NCBI GenBank assembly: GCA_009869945.1
Contig: WIXG01000006.1
Location: 496,001-560,000 of the forward strand
DNA length: 64,000 nucleotides
Origin: Mesaphorura yosii
Taxonomy: Eukaryota > Arthropoda > Collembola > Poduromorpha > Tullbergiidae
Direction of reading: 5' to 3'
In this document: piece after piece, positions 60,101-64,000 of the stretch
Position numbering within the stretch: the first letter of the stretch is position 1
Layout of the letters: every line of letters begins with the position of its first letter
Notes under the pieces: generated by a model
What the model was told of the DNA's origin: nothing
The model's database searches: none
Seen by the model: the letters and a program-made list of their open reading frames with translations, nothing else
Made by a program: the position numbers and the translations under genes

Positions 60101-63100
60101 CATGAAGGCACGCGATCACCATCGAGTGGCTCATGACGCAAGTTATGGGAGGAGCTTCATGTCGTTTGTCAAGGCACAGCATGTATGGCTGTGTCACTCA
60201 ATTTGAAACTTGAACACGATACGCTTTCCGAGTAATCAGGTCATCCAAAATATAAACAAGGACATGAATCGAGCATCTTTTTAAAAAGGTAGAAGGAGTT
60301 TGATATTTAATATTAAAAATAGTTTGCAAGAGAAAGCAAAGTTTACTTAAGAGCAGCACCGCGGCATTACGATGTGAGCTACCAACGCTTTTACGTCTTC
60401 GTCAATGTTTGCGCCACGCAGTCACACAATTTGCGAGCTCTTGTCGAGTTACACTTTTTATCGGGAGACCTGAAAATTCTTTCCCACTCTCATCTGAGAA
60501 GGAGAGTGAAAAAGAGTTACATCGCGTTATTATAATGACCGAGAAACCAAAATTTAATGCTTTGTTAATTCTCCTTCGCTGTCTGTTCAAAGCTCAAACG
60601 AAGCCTGTGTTGGTGTTCGATAAATTTTTTCCAACAAAGTTTGAAAGTCTTCTTATCTTTCACTTTTTAAACTTTTTATAATGAATAAAGCGAGTCTTGC
60701 GTTTCCTGAGAACAATCTAATATCTTCAACTTCCTCACGAATAATTACTCGCCCAAGCGCGCAGGCGGAAGTCAGCCACGTAGGTTAATTGTGTCGGAAT
60801 CTCCAGCATGGCTGCAGATATATTCTGCAGTTGATTGAGTCTCCAATCGGCAATTACTTCAGAGCAGTATTTAATTCTGGTCTGGACTGTCTCCGTAGAC
60901 TTGCTCTTGATCTTCAACTATAGTAAAAAGTCATTAAAACATTTTCAACAGCCGAATTATTAACTTGGGGAACTTGTCTTCGAAATTATGGGGTATTTAT
61001 TCGAGGTTTACGACGACCGAGTCAAATGATTATTACAACCTCGCTCATTTCCCACGATTTATTAATTATGTGTTCGTAAATGAGACGGAAGCTTAAATCG
61101 CGTGGAAACCCACAACGAGCATCTTAATTCCAGTTGCTGACATGATTTGTTTTGAATTTCGTCCACAGATCAAAACGCGATGGGAGTGGCGAGCATGCCA
61201 TTGATTCAGGCGTCCACTAGCCCCGATTCCGAAGACTACGATAGGCCAGACTCGCTGCCGTACTTCGAACAGAACGCGACAATCATCACCAACTTAACGG
61301 TGCACTTGGGCGAAACTGTGACGATGAACTGTCTCGTGAATGTGAATCGCTTAGGAGACAAAATGGTGAGTAATGAGAACGACGATCACGCGCTTTGAAG
61401 CGGGCCACCTCATCAAATTGCGTGCGTACGCAATTCGAGGCATTAAATGCACGGTACAGGGATAAAAATAAATGATGGTCATCATCAGCCCGATCATTGT
61501 GCTGCGTGCGCCAGTCATCATGTCAGCCCGTTCCAGTTCCAGTGTGCTGTTGACTGAGCACATACAATTCTCATTTCGTCTCCTTCAGCCGCTTCCTTCC
61601 TTGCCTGTTTTCTGTAGTTGCTGAGCGTAAACGCGTATTTTGTGCGTACGAGGGTTGCATTTCTAATAAGCCCCGCTTCTGGCATGGTTTCGGTTCAAGT
61701 ACAAATATTTTATGGCTTTCTTCGGATTCCTCCAGTCGCAATGAGCAACCCAGCAACTTTTCCAACTTTCCTTAACCCTCTGACTTTTGTGCTTTCTCCT
61801 GTCTGCCCGCGTTTGTGTATGTGTTGGGTATTTTTATCCTCGAATGAGCATAATTGCCTTGTCACATGATGAACAAACCCCGCTCTGCTGCCTCTCCGCG
61901 CCAGTTGCGCCTCGCAATATTAAAGAGTCGAAATCCCTACAAGACGACGTGTTTACCTCGACACGGCAGGACGGGAGCCTGCTCTGCCGTCCCTCGAGGC
62001 TAGGCGCACGGGACGCAGTTGCCACTCCGTGGAAATGATTTATGAGAGAGTTTGGAAGCAGCCGGTGCTTGATTGAGTTAGTGCGTGTGACAGTCATAAA
62101 TCCAAAGTTGAATTTGTAACCGTCAACTTGGTATGTGATTCGAGGCAGCCAGTCGGGGATGAGGGGAGTTTGTTTTCGAGTTCCGCTCTACGGAGTAATA
62201 ATGGAGCGGGTCTCCGAAGAGGAAACGAGAAGAGTGAAGGACAAGGTGTGCGCAGATTAAAGTGTGAAGAGATCTTTTCAACTTCACTCCAGAATAAGTG
62301 TGAAGAAGTTAAGAGAGAGCGACAGCTCCACCGCAGAGGAGTATTTTACTCGTGGCTTCCAATTTTGATCCTACCAACTTTCTCCGTTGCAAAACAGTGA
62401 GACGTGAATGTAATAATGATACGGGATGCGAACAATAACATGAAATGATTGAAACGAAATGCGAGACACGCAGGCCCAAAATATAATGCCTTCGCCAGAA
62501 TAGAACAAGAAAGAAAGAAAAGCACAAAATGTGATGGGAAGTGGCTATCAAAGAACGTTGTTGTGGCCAATTCACCAACCACAAAATCAAACCAACGGAA
62601 TCTACCTCAAAAATCTATTGTCATCGTCGACCGCCTGACTTGAAATCACAAAATCCTGTCCGGCTGCTCTTCCACACACGAATTACGAAATGGGTGGCTG
62701 AAAAGTGTGCTAGCAGAGTATTGAGCACGCAGCACGGAGACTGGAAGACTGGTGACATGCGACTGTGGAATTGAAATGCATATCCCAAACTGCCCTCCGT
62801 GTTTGCGCTCTATTTTTGCACGCGCCTGTTAATCCTCTCCCAAATATCCATTTGCATGCTAAGCAGTTGTGAATTACCAGAGTTCACTCCAACTTTGTCT
62901 AATTGCATTCCTTTCAAATTGCCTCTGAAGTTGGCGTAGCTCTAAAACGAGGGCTGGCATTTAATTATTCGCGTGCCGTCTCATCTGAATGTATTTTAAT
63001 GCGCTTGGTTCCGTTTGAAAGGTTTCTTGGATGAAACGTGACGCAAAAGGAGGTCTTCAACTGCTCACCGTTGGGCTGGCCACCTATTCGGCCGACGCCA

Positions 63101-63238
63101 GATACAGTCTTCAGTTTGAAGAGCCAAACAACTGGAAGTTGAAAATCCTGACTCTCCAGAAGACGGATGCGGGACTCTACCAGTGCACAATAAATGCACA
63201 TCCTCCGAGAATCCTGCGTTATTTTCTAAACGTAGTTG
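57126..63238 (+). CDS. dpr: dpr-type immunoglobulin cell-surface protein, 5' part (3' end outside window)
   Basis: Dpr proteins pair with DIP proteins across synapses and direct neuronal wiring. Three coding exons are in the window: 57126-57267, 61169-61365 and 63022-63238. Their phases agree (1, 0, 1). Exon 1 carries a hydrophobic secretion signal (TYLATVFTILLHC). Exon 2 begins the first Ig V-set domain (YFEQNATIITNLTVHLGETV, then MNCLVNVNRLGDKM). Exon 3 continues VSWMKRD, the dpr-typical LLTVGLATYSADARYSL, WKLKILTLQKTDAGLYQC, and ends in FLNVVG at a GT donor. The conserved Cys-Trp-Cys Ig core is present. The second Ig domain and membrane anchor should lie beyond 64000. Introns of 3.9 and 1.7 kb are much longer than in the other genes. 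The acceptor before exon 3 (gaaag) is weak. Which dpr paralogue this is cannot be told. Confidence 0.85.
57268..61168. other. First intron of the dpr-type gene
   Basis: The intron is 3.9 kb and no nested gene is recognised. Open frames such as 58274-58681 (+, 135 codons) and 57592-58062 (-, 156 codons) lack family motifs. Long introns of wiring genes often hold enhancers, but no specific site can be named here. Confidence 0.5.
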
Positions 63239-64000
63239 GTAAGTCCAATAATGATAATAGTAAATAAAAAACATGTGCTTTCTCTCCCCGCTAATCTTCC
63301 TGCCCAGCACGCACCCGTCCGTTCGGCTCGGGACAGTCGAACAGTTTCACTTTTGATTCCTTCCGAATGCCGAGAGACACGTTCACATCCATCGAGAAGG
63401 CGAATGTCCAGGAAAATGAAAGAATTCGTTCCATTATTGGAATTATTAGCCTCGTACTGCTCTTGCGAACTGACACATTAAACTCTGAACCAACACGACT
63501 GTCCGCTTTGTGTCTGTCTCTCATCGAGCGTCGTCAGTGAGAATGAGCCGAGCGGGCGACTGCCGAAGCAAGTCTGGGCTCGTGCGGGCCGTGCATGGCG
63601 AATTGTAATGTACTGGTTCATATGTTTATAGATGGGATAGTTTGTATGAAATCACATTATTTTTATAGGCAAGGACTGCAATCCGTAAGCAGAGAGTCGT
63701 AAGGAGAAAGGGAGTAAAAATTCTTGGGAATGCTTCCAAAAAATAAGAACACTGTTGAAGGAAGGAGAAAAGTGCAATGTCGCTCCAGCAGTGGAAGAAA
63801 CGAGCACAGTGGCAGTATGATAATGTATCCATGTGCCCTGCATTGTGCACACAGGCCCAGTACAAAGGCTCAGTTTCATCTTGCGCCGAATTCCGTTCTT
63901 TCTTCTTCTCATCTCGTGCAGAGCAGCGTCTTGTTTCCAGTCGCCCGCGTTTCACTTGAATGTCATGCTGTCCGAATCCGAATCCAATCACTTGTCATGT
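63239..64000. other. Third intron of the dpr-type gene, right edge
   Basis: The stretch follows the GT donor at 63239. No further Ig exon is seen before the window ends, so the rest of the gene must lie to the right. Only chance open frames occur. Confidence 0.5.

Overview
This is a eukaryotic nuclear window, most likely from an arthropod. Every recognisable gene is split into many short exons by mostly GT-AG introns. The set includes a Grd-type and a CG8916-type GABA-A receptor subunit and a dpr-type immunoglobulin cell-surface gene, a combination I associate with arthropods. I cannot name the species, and I see no viral, bacterial or CRISPR sequence. Exon models below were read by hand from frame, splice sites and family motifs. 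Six of the eight close with an intact frame from start to stop.

Layout. 1-4945: no gene recognised. 4946-10533 (+): GABA-A/glycine-type channel subunit of the CG8916 kind. 11050-16042 (-): its paralogue of the Grd kind, tail-to-tail with 516 bp between stops. 16570-17973 (-): HAP40/F8A1. About 18219-18461 (+): a small uncharacterised possible exon. 18878-21637 (-): Traf6. 21638-27276: nothing recognised. 27277-30445 (+): Suv4-20/KMT5B H4K20 methyltransferase, 3' UTR to about 31.65 kb. 31.7-34.09 kb: nothing recognised. 34093-41754 (+): ALDH16A1-like gene, degenerate in the catalytic positions, with a MITE-like element in its last intron. 42173-43391 (+): RNF212/Zip3-type meiotic RING protein. 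43.4-57.1 kb: gene-poor, with a peculiar degenerate short tandem repeat at 48.1-48.4 kb. 57126-63238 (+): first three exons of a dpr-type Ig gene that runs off the right edge.

The genes are unrelated in function: neurotransmission, huntingtin partner, innate immune and NF-kB signalling, heterochromatin, a probable pseudoenzyme scaffold, meiotic crossover control and synaptic recognition. There is no operon-like logic. The real structural unit is the inverted pair of GABA receptor paralogues, which share at least seven intron positions. The most checkable oddities sit in this pair: a 12-nt microexon, an apparent GT-TG intron, a GC-AG intron, a Phe replacing the M2 9' leucine, and extra cysteines in a Cys-loop.
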